Source of the DNA: Nitrospira sp.
GTDB lineage: Bacteria; Nitrospirota; Nitrospiria; Nitrospirales; Nitrospiraceae
Reading direction: 5' to 3'
NCBI GenBank assembly: GCA_022226955.1
Contig: CP092079.1
Coordinates: 2,410,396-2,474,395, forward strand
DNA length: 64,000 nucleotides
In this document: piece by piece, positions 9,744 to 20,082 of the stretch
Numbering within the stretch: position 1 is the first letter of the stretch
How the letters are laid out: every line of letters starts with the position of its first letter
Notes under the pieces: model-generated
The model's input: the letters and a program-made list of their open reading frames with translations, nothing else
The model's database searches: none
Told to the model about the DNA's origin: nothing
Made by a program: the position numbers and the translations under genes

Positions 9744-10553
9744 CTAGGCCGCCTCGGAAAGAGACTCGCCTGGACTGCTGGCATGCCGGTTATCCTTCGC
9801 GCTCTCGTTCCCTCCCCATTGTCCGACTTCTAGGCTTTCCAGCCAGTCTAATAATTTCGTCACATCCGGCCCCTTGAAGATCGCCCCATGCTGTGGGCAA
9901 ATCATTGCCGGTTTCAGCGCCCGCACACGCTGGACCCATCCGCGAAGCGCCACGTTGGACGGCATCCAGCGGACGTGAAACCCACGCATGTACTGCACAT
10001 GGTCTTCAAAGTTCGTGACAAACAAGCTGGACTCATGGCTGGGAAGCAAGGCCCCGCCGATATCTCCGGAAAACAGAATGCGGGCTTGCGGGTCGTAAAT
10101 GGAAAAGTTTCCCGATGAATGGCAGTAATGCGCTGGCACCGCCTCGACCGTGGCGTCCGAATCGCCGATCTTGATGGTCATCCCTTCGTCGGGAATTCCG
10201 GTGATCGTCAAGTCGGCGCGAGCGGCAAAGTGGGCCAGGAACGCCGTCCACAACCAGGAGCTGTAGGTCGCCGCCCGCGGATTGAGGTCCAGCCACAAGG
10301 CCAGCGATGAAATGATGTCCGGATCCTGATGGCTGGCGAACAGCACACGAATATCCTCAAGCCGTATATGCTTGGACAATTCAGCCAGCACCCGGGGGAA
10401 AATCTCGATGCCACCCGGATCGAGCAGCATGCCTTCTCCCTTGCTCACAATGACGTACTCATTCGTATCGATCACGTGCGAGCTTTTCTCGGGATCGCGG
10501 CCGATCACGATCCAGCGATGCTGCCCCTCCTCGAAGATGACGGTGCTCTTCAT
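9744..10553 (-). CDS. ODP-type metallo-beta-lactamase-fold protein
   Basis: 269 aa. The metal site is seen as SHQDPDI (the HxDxD variant without the first-position second His), HYCHSSGN, SGDIGGA and PQHGAIF. This set is that of the FprA/ODP branch, where a di-iron centre binds or reduces O2. It lacks the flavodoxin and rubredoxin domains of FprA. Its start overlaps the stop of the upstream helical protein by 4 nt (ATGA), so the two are a unit. ODP proteins in other bacteria sense oxygen for chemotaxis; an O2/redox sensing job here is inference. Confidence 0.8.
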   Translation of the reverse strand: MKSTVIFEEGQHRWIVIGRDPEKSSHVIDTNEYVIVSKGEGMLLDPGGIEIFPRVLAELSKHIRLEDIRVLFASHQDPDIISSLALWLDLNPRAATYSSWLWTAFLAHFAARADLTITGIPDEGMTIKIGDSDATVEAVPAHYCHSSGNFSIYDPQARILFSGDIGGALLPSHESSLFVTNFEDHVQYMRGFHVRWMPSNVALRGWVQRVRALKPAMICPQHGAIFKGPDVTKLLDWLESLEVGQWGGNESAKDNRHASSPGESLSEAA

Positions 10554-11416
10554 TCAACTTCTCCTCGTGCCAGTTGCGTCAATAGCGCGCGGCCGCTGCC
10601 GATCGTGTCTCGGATCGCCTGAAATTTCTGATTCAATCCGTCGACCGTCGTGGTGATTCCGTTCGCGAGATTGGCGAAATGGGTTTTGCCCTGTCCCGGC
10701 AGATGCGCCGCTTCGATGCCCACGCAAAGCCCGAGATATCGCGCCGTCTCCCCGATCCGCTTGATACTGCCAACGGAATCCTCTGCCAGCGCCAGAAAAG
10801 GCAACGATTGTCCCAGCAACTCTTGGATCTTCCGCAACGTCTCGAGACATTGCCGGCCGAGATAGAGCAAATTCTCCCGCACTAGCGGGTCGGCCTGCTG
10901 CAACATCCGGCTCTCCAACACGCGCTCCAGATCCTCCGGATGGGTCGGTTGAAGCGCGGCCAATTCCGCCATGAGCGCTGCATCCCCATGCGCAACCTGG
11001 CGGTTCAGAACCGTCAACAGACATTTGCTGTGCTGGAAGTACCGCCGCGCCAGATTCGTGCATTCGGCCGTGTGCCGGGCGAGCGCCTTGCATTGTGCGC
11101 CCAAGCCTTCAACCTCCGGCGTAATCGTGCCGGGATAGCTCGACAGAATGCCCGCGAGCGCCAGCAACGCCTTGCCTTCGCCGGCAGGGACCTTGGCTGC
11201 CTGCACCACCCCGTTTCGCGCCAACAGCTGCATCTCGAACGCCATCGACTCCAGAGATCGCGCCACATTGAGAATATCCACGGCGATCCTGAACATCCTC
11301 GTGATCATGAGCTGATACTGCGCAATCGCCGCGCTTCCCGCTTCACTATTTCGCGCAGCGCCAAGGCCAGCCGCTGTTGAATCAATCGACGCTTGATTGT
11401 GCCTGAGCACGTCCAT
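10550..11416 (-). CDS. Helical protein coupled to the ODP sensor
   Basis: 288 aa from ATG 11416 (GAAGAGAGG upstream); the frame is open for 82 more codons but these look non-coding. No signal peptide or membrane helix. It is almost all alpha-helix with heptad-like spacing (IAVDILNVARSLESMAFEMQLLARN), similar to a methyl-accepting chemotaxis signalling rod or a four-helix sensor. Family not recognised with certainty. Overlap with the ODP gene suggests it is the signalling partner. Confidence 0.6.
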   Translation of the reverse strand: MDVLRHNQASIDSTAAGLGAARNSEAGSAAIAQYQLMITRMFRIAVDILNVARSLESMAFEMQLLARNGVVQAAKVPAGEGKALLALAGILSSYPGTITPEVEGLGAQCKALARHTAECTNLARRYFQHSKCLLTVLNRQVAHGDAALMAELAALQPTHPEDLERVLESRMLQQADPLVRENLLYLGRQCLETLRKIQELLGQSLPFLALAEDSVGSIKRIGETARYLGLCVGIEAAHLPGQGKTHFANLANGITTTVDGLNQKFQAIRDTIGSGRALLTQLARGEVE

Positions 11417-11676
11417 TATAAATGCCTCTCTTCGACCTCCCTTATCGGGTCCTGCCAGACAATTCTTCAGCCGCACTCGTAAAAATATTGCCTCATTTCG
11501 TCCCCCCTGGCCGGAAATCCGAACTGCTTTGTCTAACAACCTGGACAACGGCACCACCGGCCATCTCTCCCCCTGCCACCGCCACGCGACTTTTTCCACG
11601 AGAAAAACGGTCAATATCTTGTTTATACTGAGCCGAACATTTTGCGACTCCATCATACTCATCCTGAGGGTTGACC

Positions 11677-12702
11677 ATGACTGTGCGAATTCCCTGTTGG
11701 CCGCTCATTTCATTCACCTTCGCCTTATCGCTTGTTGCCGGACTCGCCGCTGCGTCCGCTCATGCGTCCGAAACATTTTTGGCCTCAGCGCTCGACCGCG
11801 CCAAGCTCGCCACCGTTGGGGTACTCGAAGACACGCAAGATCAACGCACGCCGGACAAACCGGGGAAAATTCTGGTGCGCGGCACTGGCTTTCATCTGCG
11901 CGATGGCTACATTGTGACCGCCCGGCACGCGGCGGAGAAACACGATGTCACCACCGGCACTATCATTGAGAAACAAATCCGCATCCTGACAACGGACCTA
12001 CACGAACTTACCGCCGATCTGGTCGGCGACAGCGCGTTTATGGATGTCGTCGTCTATCGCGTCACGGAGGCGCATCGCGGCAAGCTCCGCGCCGCCGCCT
12101 CGTTCGCTTCCGGCGACGTACAGCCGGGACAGGATGTGTTTACGGTCGGCTATCCGATGGGATGGGGGCCGACCATGTCGTTCGGACATCTGGGCAATAC
12201 GAATACGTTCCTCCAGACAGTGGATACCAGACTGATTCAGGCCGACGTGGCCGCCTGCAGCGGCAACTCCGGCGGCGGCCTCTTCAACGACAAGGGCGAC
12301 GTCGTCGGCATCATGCACGCCATCATCCAAACCGAGCGCGACGACTCCACGGCCCACTGCAGCCGCATGGCCTTTGCGATTCCGGCATTGCTGGCCGAAC
12401 GAATTGTGAAAGCGGCCATCGACGGCAAGCCACTGACCTTCTCGAAGATGGGCATTCACATGATGGCCGTGAAGGACGGCACGAAATGGCGGATGGCGGT
12501 GAAGGACGTGAATGAGCCGTCTAAATCGGCCGGCATCCAAAAGCACGACATCATCATCGCCGTGGATGAAACCGAGATCAACGACGCGGCGCATTTGAAG
12601 AATTATTTGATTGAACGGACGACCCCGGGACAACAAGTCCGAGTCAAAGTCCGCCGCATCGACGCCGACCTGACCTTTACGGTGACGTTGGCGGGGGGAT
12701 AG
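11677..12702 (+). CDS. Exported trypsin-like serine protease with PDZ domain (DegP/HtrA type)
   Basis: 341 aa. ATG 11677 has GAGGG six bases upstream; an in-frame TTG at 11671 is the less likely start. Signal peptide about 1-31. Catalytic triad His84 (TARHAAE), Asp123 (SAFMDVVVY) and Ser198 (CSGNSGGGL). The C-terminal ~90 residues form one PDZ domain (about 245-340; SAGIQKHDIIIAVDETEI). Length fits a single-PDZ DegS-like layout, but with a cleavable signal rather than an anchor. Probably periplasmic quality control. Confidence 0.88.
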   Translation: MTVRIPCWPLISFTFALSLVAGLAAASAHASETFLASALDRAKLATVGVLEDTQDQRTPDKPGKILVRGTGFHLRDGYIVTARHAAEKHDVTTGTIIEKQIRILTTDLHELTADLVGDSAFMDVVVYRVTEAHRGKLRAAASFASGDVQPGQDVFTVGYPMGWGPTMSFGHLGNTNTFLQTVDTRLIQADVAACSGNSGGGLFNDKGDVVGIMHAIIQTERDDSTAHCSRMAFAIPALLAERIVKAAIDGKPLTFSKMGIHMMAVKDGTKWRMAVKDVNEPSKSAGIQKHDIIIAVDETEINDAAHLKNYLIERTTPGQQVRVKVRRIDADLTFTVTLAGG

Positions 12703-12738
12703 GACCATCCATCCCTCCATCGATATTCGGTGGAGAGA

Positions 12739-13125
12739 TTAGTCCTTGCTCACCGAGCGTACATCCAGAATGCCGGAAAAATGCGCGTCGATTGTCACCC
12801 GATCACCGTTTCTGAGCATGACCGTTCCCATATCGCAGATCGTCGCATAGGTGGCATCGATCACACCCGTGTCGTCTGTGACTGAAAATGCCTGAATGCA
12901 TTTCTCCAATTTACTGCGAGCGCCGATAAACTGTTGCATGCGGTACTGACTTACCGTGCCCTCGACCCGCACTAATTTCATATTGTACGACTGAGGATAG
13001 GCGAGCAAGGCATTGATCTTCACCGGATCTGCCGCCCACGCACTGGACGCACCCATACTGCACAGAAGCAGCAGCATTCCTGCCAAGCCAACCAGCCGTT
13101 TTGTCGTCTCACTATACTGCCGCAT
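12739..13125 (-). CDS. Secreted OB-fold-like small protein
   Basis: 128 aa from ATG 13125 (GGGGGGAG upstream). Signal peptide about 1-31, cut after AWA. The mature part (INALLAYPQSYNMKLVRVEGTVSQ ... VSKD) has the short-strand pattern of bacterial OB-fold periplasmic proteins and two cysteines that could pair. Lies 23 nt downstream of the Lon-like protease gene, so probably the same transcript. Function unknown. Confidence 0.65.
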   Translation of the reverse strand: MRQYSETTKRLVGLAGMLLLLCSMGASSAWAADPVKINALLAYPQSYNMKLVRVEGTVSQYRMQQFIGARSKLEKCIQAFSVTDDTGVIDATYATICDMGTVMLRNGDRVTIDAHFSGILDVRSVSKD

Positions 13126-13147
13126 CACTCCCCCCCTCTGGTGTGTA

Positions 13148-14041
13148 TTAGTGGACCGCCTGGCGCAGCACTTGGCCGGTCGCAACGCTATACGCCTCAG
13201 CCAGTGTATGCACCTCGATCACATGGATCGCCTTTTCAGATCCAGTGAAGGTGAGATGGCTATTATCCAAGCCATCCGGCACGATCATCGTGGTCTTTTT
13301 GAGATCTCGGCAGGCATTCATCTTGTCTACGAGTCGACCAACCGGCTTAATTTCTAAAGTCGGTTCAATGGTTCCCGACATGCAAATATCTTGGCGAATG
13401 GGATCGCCGAGAAGTGCCGCAGCGATACCGACCGCCATGATTCCACCAGCACTCGGGCCATCCATCTTCGTTGGAATCAACAAGCGAACCGACAGGTATC
13501 TCGGATCGTATCCCACGGCCCTCGCCGCAACAGTCACGGCCGTGCGCAATGATTCAGCCGATACCGGCATTAAATTCTCATTGGGCAACACGTCTGGTCC
13601 CTTGCCATCGGCCCTGTACCCAACCATGAGCTTGGCAATCAACCCATTCCACGAACCAGTAATAGCCCCCTCTCTGGTCTTTGAAAAAATAGCGAGAACG
13701 GGTATCGATAGCGCCACCTCCGGAAACGGAGACGGCTTATTCACTACGTGGGTAGGCATTGTGACCGCGGCCGTCTTCGATTCCGGTGCAGGAGCTGCCT
13801 TGACAAGAGGTGAACTCGATGCCGGAGCTACGGCCAAAGACGAATAGGTCGTTGGCTCGCCCAATTCTCGACAACCAGGCCCGCCATGGTCCCTGTACAG
13901 ATCTGATCGTCCAGGCTGTTGACAAACCCAGGTCTCCGCCCAGGCTACTAGCACAAACATTCCCTCGGAATGGACAAGGAAAAGACAGAGCAGCCAGGGC
14001 AGCACGTGCAGATGCCGATATTCAGAAAAGCGCTCCAGCAT
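13148..14041 (-). CDS. Exported Lon-like (S16) protease domain without ATPase
   Basis: 297 aa. An N-terminal hydrophobic segment (about 11-36, ending in AWAE) looks like a signal peptide or anchor. A Cys-containing linker rich in Ala, Pro and Ser follows (40-105). The C-terminal ~180 residues are a Lon proteolytic domain: DGPSAGG with Ser197 and GRLVDK with Lys240. The Ser-Lys spacing of 43 residues equals that of E. coli Lon (Ser679/Lys722). There is no AAA+ module. The first Met (14041) has no strong ribosome site, so the N-terminus is uncertain. Substrate unknown. Confidence 0.8.
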   Translation of the reverse strand: MLERFSEYRHLHVLPWLLCLFLVHSEGMFVLVAWAETWVCQQPGRSDLYRDHGGPGCRELGEPTTYSSLAVAPASSSPLVKAAPAPESKTAAVTMPTHVVNKPSPFPEVALSIPVLAIFSKTREGAITGSWNGLIAKLMVGYRADGKGPDVLPNENLMPVSAESLRTAVTVAARAVGYDPRYLSVRLLIPTKMDGPSAGGIMAVGIAAALLGDPIRQDICMSGTIEPTLEIKPVGRLVDKMNACRDLKKTTMIVPDGLDNSHLTFTGSEKAIHVIEVHTLAEAYSVATGQVLRQAVH

Positions 14042-14239
14042 GTAATCTCGTTATTCGACAGCGATTCAGCCCTAGATTCCGCCCCAACGCTCGCAATGAG
14101 GAATACTTATATGGGAACGGTACCTCTTGGAACAGAGTCCGTCAAAAGAAAGTGCAGTTCGAGTACTGGCAGAAGATTCATTGGTGGAAAGAAAGCCCAC
14201 GCTGACTAAAACAGGTCGCACGAGAAACGCGAGACAATG

Positions 14240-15556
14240 CTATCCCGGCAGCGCCTGATACCAGCCGTTGGCTCGCACGAGCGTCACAGGCTGGTCGAAG
14301 AGACGGCTGAGATTCACGTCTGTGAGTAGATTGGCTTTCGCGCCATCGGCGACGATCTCCCCGCCCTTGAGCAATATGACCCGCTCAATTTCTGGCGGAA
14401 TTTCGTGCAGGTGATGCGTGACCAGCAGCACAGTCTTCCCTTTGCGGATCTGCGCGCGCAGCAGATCCAGGTATTGAAAACAAGCCTTCAGATCGAGGCC
14501 GCTCGTCGGTTCATCTAGCACCAGCACGGAAGGATCGTGTACCAGCGCGCGGCCGAGGAGAAAGCGGCGTTGTTCGCCGGTGGAGAGATGGCCAAACCGG
14601 CGGCCAGCCAGCGATTCGACACCTAATTCCTTCATGATGTCACGCGCCCGCGCAACCTGCGCCTCGCTGAACTCCTGATACTCATAAGTATCGTTGCTGG
14701 CGTAGTAGCCGGACAGGATGACGTTCAGACCTTCCGCGCAAATCAGGTAATCCTTCTGGAGATCGTGCGAGACAATTCCAAGCCGCTTCCGTACATCCCA
14801 GACACTCCCGCCCTCTTCCCCAAAGATACGAATGTGAGTTTCATCCAATGGCAGCGGATGAACTCCGCCAGCTAAGAGCTTGAGCAGAGTCGATTTACCT
14901 GCGCCATTCGGCCCGACAATCGCCGCATGCTCGCCTTCTTGCAGCGCAAAAGAGAAGTCCGAGAAGACACAGGTATCTCCCCGATAGACCGTCGCGTGCT
15001 GAATATCAAGGATCGGGCGAGCACTGGCCTTCTGGCGAGGCTCCTTGACCGGAGCTTTAGCCGAAGTCGAGACTGGAGCGGACACCGGCGCGACCACAGC
15101 GATCGGACTGCTGATCGGCTTCCCAGCGCGGCGTGACTGTTCAAGGCCCGCGCGAGCCAGTGCGTCTACCCGTTCGTTGTCCACATGGCCATTATGTCCC
15201 CTGACCCAATGCCATTCGATGGTGTGGCCTGAAGCCAGCGCATCGAGGCGGCGCCAGAGATCTTCATTCTTCACCGGCTCTTTGCCAGCCGTTTTCCAAC
15301 CGCGCCGCTTCCAGCCATGAATCCATTCGCTGATCCCCTTCTGCACATATTGCGAATCGGTATAGACCCGCGCAGCCACCGGCTGCGTGAACGCCTGCAA
15401 CGCTTCAATGACGGCGAGCAGTTCCATGCGGTTATTCGTCGTCGCCGGCTCTCCGCCACATAATTCCGTCTCGACACCGTCGATCCGCAGCAAAGCGCCC
15501 CAACCACCCGGCCCAGGATTCCCGCTGCAAGCACCGTCCGTATAGATATCGATCAT
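14240..15556 (-). CDS. rnhA: Fusion protein: RNase HI + ABC-type ATPase
   Basis: 438 aa from ATG 15556 (GGAAAG upstream; matches the usual RNase HI start). Residues 1-140 are a complete RNase HI with the carboxylates Asp7, Glu45, Asp67 and Asp131 and the HxxH loop near 121-124. An Ala/Pro/Lys linker spans about 141-180. Residues 181-438 are a complete ABC ATPase: Walker [10 protein letters not shown] (215-223), signature LSTGEQ, Walker B VLVLDEP, and switch His in TVLLVTHH; it resembles the YlmA/ModF-type cytoplasmic ATPases. No permease is nearby. The frame is unbroken, so this is a real gene fusion, not an adjacent pair. Confidence 0.88.
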   Translation of the reverse strand: MIDIYTDGACSGNPGPGGWGALLRIDGVETELCGGEPATTNNRMELLAVIEALQAFTQPVAARVYTDSQYVQKGISEWIHGWKRRGWKTAGKEPVKNEDLWRRLDALASGHTIEWHWVRGHNGHVDNERVDALARAGLEQSRRAGKPISSPIAVVAPVSAPVSTSAKAPVKEPRQKASARPILDIQHATVYRGDTCVFSDFSFALQEGEHAAIVGPNGAGKSTLLKLLAGGVHPLPLDETHIRIFGEEGGSVWDVRKRLGIVSHDLQKDYLICAEGLNVILSGYYASNDTYEYQEFSEAQVARARDIMKELGVESLAGRRFGHLSTGEQRRFLLGRALVHDPSVLVLDEPTSGLDLKACFQYLDLLRAQIRKGKTVLLVTHHLHEIPPEIERVILLKGGEIVADGAKANLLTDVNLSRLFDQPVTLVRANGWYQALPG

Positions 15557-15732
15557 TCGACTGTTCTTTCCATGAAGGTGAATCCGCTGACTGGCACTTG
15601 GATTGTACAACGATCCTGTCCGTATGGACCAGCGCCGGCTACGTCTCGCATCCGCTAGCGACGTGACTCCGCCACACGATTTGCGTACAATGCAGCCGCG
15701 CGAGCGCCCTGCACCTACACACGAGGCACATC

Positions 15733-16116
15733 CTGCGTACGCTACTCCTCATCGGCACCGGCGGGTTTCTGGGATCAGTCCTGCGCTACCTCATGAGCGG
15801 ATATGTGCAGCAGCTCGGCAAGAGCATGCAGTTCCCCTTCGGCACACTCGCGGTCAATGTCTTAGGGTGCGCGGCGATTGGATTCCTCGCGGAACTCGCC
15901 GATCATCGAGGCGCCATCTCAGGAGAGACCCGGGCTTTCCTCATCGTCGGCATCCTCGGCGGGTTTACCACCTTCTCCGCATTCGGGAATGAAACGATGA
16001 CGTTGCTGCGAAACGGAGAGCTCTTGCTGGCCTGCGGGAATATTGCCAGCCACACAGTCCTCGGCCTCGCCGCAGTCTGGCTCGGCTACTCCACCGCCTC
16101 TTTCCTATGGAAATGA
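15733..16116 (+). CDS. crcB: Fluoride channel CrcB/Fluc
   Basis: 127 aa if started at CTG 15733; the nearest ATG (15793) would remove the first membrane helix ([16 protein letters not shown]), which the family needs. No in-frame ATG, GTG or TTG lies between the upstream region and 15793, and a GAGG sits 6 nt before the CTG, so a CTG (or the adjacent ATC) start is likely. Family motifs: [22 protein letters not shown]. Four membrane helices; works as a dimer exporting F-. No fluoride riboswitch was seen upstream. Confidence 0.85.
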   Translation: MRTLLLIGTGGFLGSVLRYLMSGYVQQLGKSMQFPFGTLAVNVLGCAAIGFLAELADHRGAISGETRAFLIVGILGGFTTFSAFGNETMTLLRNGELLLACGNIASHTVLGLAAVWLGYSTASFLWK

Positions 16117-16182
16117 CCCTCGCGCACTGATGAGAATCTTGACGTACGCGGCTGCAGGATGACGATTGATCTTCGCGGTTGC

Positions 16183-17307
16183 TTACTGGCCAGTTGAGCG
16201 AGTCGCCTTCTTTGATGAACCGGCGATCTTGGGTGTCGCGGTCTTCACATCGGCGTTTTGGGCGCGATGCAGGAGGGCGTGATCCATGAGGACGAGGGCC
16301 ATCATGGCTTCAGCAATGGGCGTGGCTCTGATGCCCACGCAGGGATCGTGGCGGCCATTGGTTTCAACGGTGACCGGCTTGCCACTCTTATCGATTGAAC
16401 GGCGCGGGATGCGAATGCTGGATGTCGGCTTGATGCCAATCGTCACGACAATATCTTGCCCAGTTGAAATGCCGCCGAGAATACCTCCCGCATGGTTGGT
16501 CGCAAAACCTTCGGGAGTGAGTTCATCTCCATGCTCAGAGCCGCGCTGCGTCACTGAGGCAACGCCTGCGCCAACCTCGACAGCCTTCACGGCATTGATG
16601 CTCATCATGGCACCGGCCAGGTCGGCATCCAGCTTCGCATAAACCGGCGCGCCCCACCCAACCGGCACATGCTCCGCCACGGTCGTGATCTTCGCACCGA
16701 CGGAATCGCCAGCCTTCCGCAAGTCATCCATGAAGGCTTCGAGTTTCGCGACAACCGCTGCATCGGCGGCAAAAAACGGATTCTCACTGACGACATCCCA
16801 ACTCTGGAACGGCACTTCAATTGGCCCCAACTGGCTGAGATAGCCTCGAATCACTACTCCATATTTCTCATGCAACCACTTCTTTGCAATCGCCGCCGCC
16901 GCCACGCGCACTGCGGTTTCGCGCGCGGAGGACCGCCCGCCACCGCGATGATCGCGGATGCCGTACTTCTGCCAGTAGGTGTAGTCGGCATGGCCTGGTC
17001 GGAACGTGTCGATGAGATTGCCGTAGTCCCGGCTACGCTGGTCTTCGTTGCGGATCAAGAGGGCAATCGGCGTCCCCGTGGTCTTGCCTTCAAACACCCC
17101 CGAGAGAATCTCGACGGTATCCGATTCCTGCCGCTGTGTCACATGGCGCGACGTGCCGGGCTTGCGCCGATCAAGGTCACCTTGAATATCTTCAGCCGAC
17201 AGCGCCAGTCCAGGTGGGCAGCCATCGACCACACAGCCAATCGCCAGCCCATGGCTCTCGCCAAAGGAGGTGACGGTGAAGATATGTCCGAACGTATTGC
17301 CCGCCAT
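16183..17307 (-). CDS. aroC: Chorismate synthase
   Basis: 374 aa from ATG 17307; the upstream open frame is non-coding and overlaps aspS. Makes chorismate from EPSP using reduced FMN, the last step of the shikimate pathway. Seen motifs: [49 protein letters not shown], and the C-terminal [10 protein letters not shown]. Full length. It follows aspS by about 20 nt on the same strand. Confidence 0.97.
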   Translation of the reverse strand: MAGNTFGHIFTVTSFGESHGLAIGCVVDGCPPGLALSAEDIQGDLDRRKPGTSRHVTQRQESDTVEILSGVFEGKTTGTPIALLIRNEDQRSRDYGNLIDTFRPGHADYTYWQKYGIRDHRGGGRSSARETAVRVAAAAIAKKWLHEKYGVVIRGYLSQLGPIEVPFQSWDVVSENPFFAADAAVVAKLEAFMDDLRKAGDSVGAKITTVAEHVPVGWGAPVYAKLDADLAGAMMSINAVKAVEVGAGVASVTQRGSEHGDELTPEGFATNHAGGILGGISTGQDIVVTIGIKPTSSIRIPRRSIDKSGKPVTVETNGRHDPCVGIRATPIAEAMMALVLMDHALLHRAQNADVKTATPKIAGSSKKATRSTGQ

Positions 17308-17327
17308 GACCGATTCGCTCGCTGAGG

Positions 17328-19091
17328 TTATTCGACAAGATCCAGCTTGATCCGAAGTTCTTTCAACTGTTCCGCGCTCACGGTGGAGGGCGCGTCGGTC
17401 AACGGGCATTGGGCGCGCTGTGTCTTGGGGAACGCGATGACATCGCGAATGGAATCCGCGCCGCCAAGCAGCATAATCAGGCGATCCAAGCCGAAGGCGA
17501 TGCCGCCGTGCGGCGGCGCGCCATACTCCAATGCGTCCAACAGAAAGCCGAACTTCGCCTGGGCCTGCTCCTTGCCGATACCCAAGAGATCAAGGATCTT
17601 CAGCTGAATATCGCTCCGGTGGTTCCGGATGCTGCCGCCGCCGATCTCGCTCCCGTTCAAGACCATATCGTAGGCCTTGGCGCGCACTTTCAATGGTTCT
17701 GAATCCAGCAACGCCAGGTCTTCATCCATCGGCGCGGCAAACGGGTTATGCATGAAGATATAGCGTTTCTCTTCTGGCGAATAGTCCAGTAACGGGAACT
17801 CGGTCACCCAGAGCGGCTTCCAGGCATTCTTGTCGATCAGGTTCAATTCTTCACCGAGCAGCAACCGGATCCGGCCCAAGACATCGTGCACAATGGCCGG
17901 GCTATCGGCTCCGAACAGGACCAAATCGCCAGGCTTGGCATCGGGCAGCGCCGCAAAAAACGCATCGGCATCCAAGAATTTGGCAATAACGGAATCGAGC
18001 TGGCCGTCAGCCGTAATTTTGAGCCAGGCCAACCCCTTCGCGCCAAAACTCCTCGCGGTGTCTCCCAACGCATCGATCCGGCTTCGCGTGATCGTTGCAG
18101 CGCCTTTCACAATCAAAGCCTTCACGAGTTTGCCTTTCGTAGCGGCCTCGCGAAACACCTTAAAATCACTCGTCGCCGCAAAGGCCGTCACGTCGTACAA
18201 CGGCATGTCGAACCGCAGATCAGGCTTATCCGATCCATACCGCCCCATGGCTTCGGCATAGGTCATTCGCGGGAAAGGCGTTGGCAAGGACACGCCTCCT
18301 GCCTCGCGAAACACGGTGACAATCATCTGCTCCATCAGATTCATCACGTCCAATCGATCGACGAACGACATTTCCAGATCGATCTGGGTGAACTCCGGCT
18401 GGCGGTCGTTGCGCAGATCTTCATCGCGGAAGCAGCGGGCGATCTGATAATAGCGATCCATGCCGCTGATCATCAGCACCTGCTTGAACAGTTGCGGCGA
18501 CTGCGGCAGCGCGAAAAACGTCCCGGGGTTCACGCGGCTCGGCACCAGATAATCTCGCGCCCCTTCCGGCGTACTCTTGGTGAGGATCGGTGTTTCGATT
18601 TCGAGAAATTCTTCCTTGTGCAGGAACCCACGCACCGCATGCGCAATATCGTGCCGAAGCTTCATCAGCTTCTGCATGCGCGGGCGCCGCAAATCCAGAT
18701 ACCGATACTTCAGGCGGATGGCCTCCGTTACTTCAGCATCGTCTTCAATGACGAACGGCGGCGTCTTCGCCTCGTTCAACACCTCGATAGCATCGACAAA
18801 GACTTCGATGTCGCCAGTCGAAAGATTCGCGTTTCTGGATTCCTCTGGACGCGCCATCACCTGACCGGTGATGGAGACCACGCACTCGCTCCGCAGCGTA
18901 TGGCCGCCTTGATGGACCGCCGCGTTGCGCTCGGCATTGAAGACGATTTGCGCCAGGCCAGTCCGGTCGCGCAAGTCGATAAAAATCACTGTGCCGTGGT
19001 CGCGCCGCCGCTGCACCCAGCCGTTGAGCACCACGGTCTGGCCCACCTGAGCCTTCGTCAACTCGCCGCACCGATGCGTTCTCGCCTTCAT
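17328..19091 (-). CDS. aspS: Aspartyl-tRNA synthetase
   Basis: 587 aa, the usual bacterial length. N-terminal OB anticodon-binding domain (1-110), class II catalytic core with motif 2 region [18 protein letters not shown], the bacterial GAD insertion (about 280-410), and motif 3 GLDRL. Start overlaps the stop of the upstream pseudouridine synthase by 4 nt (ATGA). Whether it also charges tRNA-Asn cannot be told here. Confidence 0.97.
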   Translation of the reverse strand: MKARTHRCGELTKAQVGQTVVLNGWVQRRRDHGTVIFIDLRDRTGLAQIVFNAERNAAVHQGGHTLRSECVVSITGQVMARPEESRNANLSTGDIEVFVDAIEVLNEAKTPPFVIEDDAEVTEAIRLKYRYLDLRRPRMQKLMKLRHDIAHAVRGFLHKEEFLEIETPILTKSTPEGARDYLVPSRVNPGTFFALPQSPQLFKQVLMISGMDRYYQIARCFRDEDLRNDRQPEFTQIDLEMSFVDRLDVMNLMEQMIVTVFREAGGVSLPTPFPRMTYAEAMGRYGSDKPDLRFDMPLYDVTAFAATSDFKVFREAATKGKLVKALIVKGAATITRSRIDALGDTARSFGAKGLAWLKITADGQLDSVIAKFLDADAFFAALPDAKPGDLVLFGADSPAIVHDVLGRIRLLLGEELNLIDKNAWKPLWVTEFPLLDYSPEEKRYIFMHNPFAAPMDEDLALLDSEPLKVRAKAYDMVLNGSEIGGGSIRNHRSDIQLKILDLLGIGKEQAQAKFGFLLDALEYGAPPHGGIAFGLDRLIMLLGGADSIRDVIAFPKTQRAQCPLTDAPSTVSAEQLKELRIKLDLVE

Positions 19092-19936
19092 GCTACGCGT
19101 CTCGCTTTCTTCACGGAGTGTCGTTTCGTCTTCGTCGGTTTCGCCCAGCCTGGTCGCCGGGGAGGCTTCGGAGGCCGGACACCGGGATCCTTCCCTTCCT
19201 TCTCCAAGGTGCGCCGCTGCTCGACAATCTCGCGCAGCGCATTCGCTTCTCGATCCGTCAGGAACCGGAACTCGCCGGACTCCAGATTGCCCAGGGTCAG
19301 CGGTCCCATCTTGATGCGGGTCAATTTAATCACCGGATGGCCGACCGCTTCCAACATCCGCTTCACCTGATGCTTGCGGCCTTCGTGGATGGTAATCTCC
19401 ACCCATGAATTGGCTTCGGCCTTGCGCACTTTTTTGACCGTGGCCGGGCTGGTCATGCCATCTTCGAGCTTGATGCCTTTTTCAAGCTGGGCAATCTCTT
19501 CGTCCGTCAGCACGCTCTTGACCTTGATGAGATACGTCTTCGGAACATGATAGCGCGGGTGCAACAGCGCCTGGGTCAGATCGCCGTTGTTCGTCAGCAA
19601 CATCAGGCCTTCGCTGTCGAAGTCCAGCCGGCCGACCGGAAACACCCGCACCGAGACGCCATGCAAAAAGTTCTTCACGGTCGGGCGCCCGCCCGGATCG
19701 TCCAGCGTGGACATCACGTTCTTCGGCTTATTCAGGATGAGATAGACGAAGGGCTGCGCGTGTTCGAGATGCTTGCCGTCCACCTTCACGTGATCGCGCT
19801 CGGGATCGACCTTCGTCCCGAGTTCGGTCACCACCTTGCCGTTGACAGTGACGCGACCGCTCGCAATCAACATCTCCGCCTTCCGGCGTGACGCCAGGCC
19901 CGTCGTCGCGATTATTTTCTGAAGCCGAGTTTCCAT
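19088..19936 (-). CDS. rluB: 23S rRNA pseudouridine synthase RluB-type
   Basis: 282 aa from ATG 19936. An S4 RNA-binding domain ([22 protein letters not shown]) is followed by the RsuA-family catalytic domain ([17 protein letters not shown] with the catalytic Asp; [10 protein letters not shown]). A basic, Pro-rich tail (about 250-282) is typical of RluB. Overlaps aspS by 4 nt, so translationally coupled. Confidence 0.9.
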   Translation of the reverse strand: METRLQKIIATTGLASRRKAEMLIASGRVTVNGKVVTELGTKVDPERDHVKVDGKHLEHAQPFVYLILNKPKNVMSTLDDPGGRPTVKNFLHGVSVRVFPVGRLDFDSEGLMLLTNNGDLTQALLHPRYHVPKTYLIKVKSVLTDEEIAQLEKGIKLEDGMTSPATVKKVRKAEANSWVEITIHEGRKHQVKRMLEAVGHPVIKLTRIKMGPLTLGNLESGEFRFLTDREANALREIVEQRRTLEKEGKDPGVRPPKPPRRPGWAKPTKTKRHSVKKARRVA

Positions 19937-20082
19937 CAGTCTCTTTTCTTCCGCTTCTTTCTCAGCAGGAGCAGGCCTATTGGCTCTCACTGCGCGCATC
20001 CAGTGAGCACCGCCCGACAATCAGAATACTAATAAAATCCGCGTGCGCACTGGGCGAGCAAGAGAGGCGATAGGCCCCCTCC

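Noticed and set aside
17886-19370. A 494-codon + frame opposite aspS and rluB
   Set aside because: Both minus-strand genes are certain; the + product is a low-complexity shadow.
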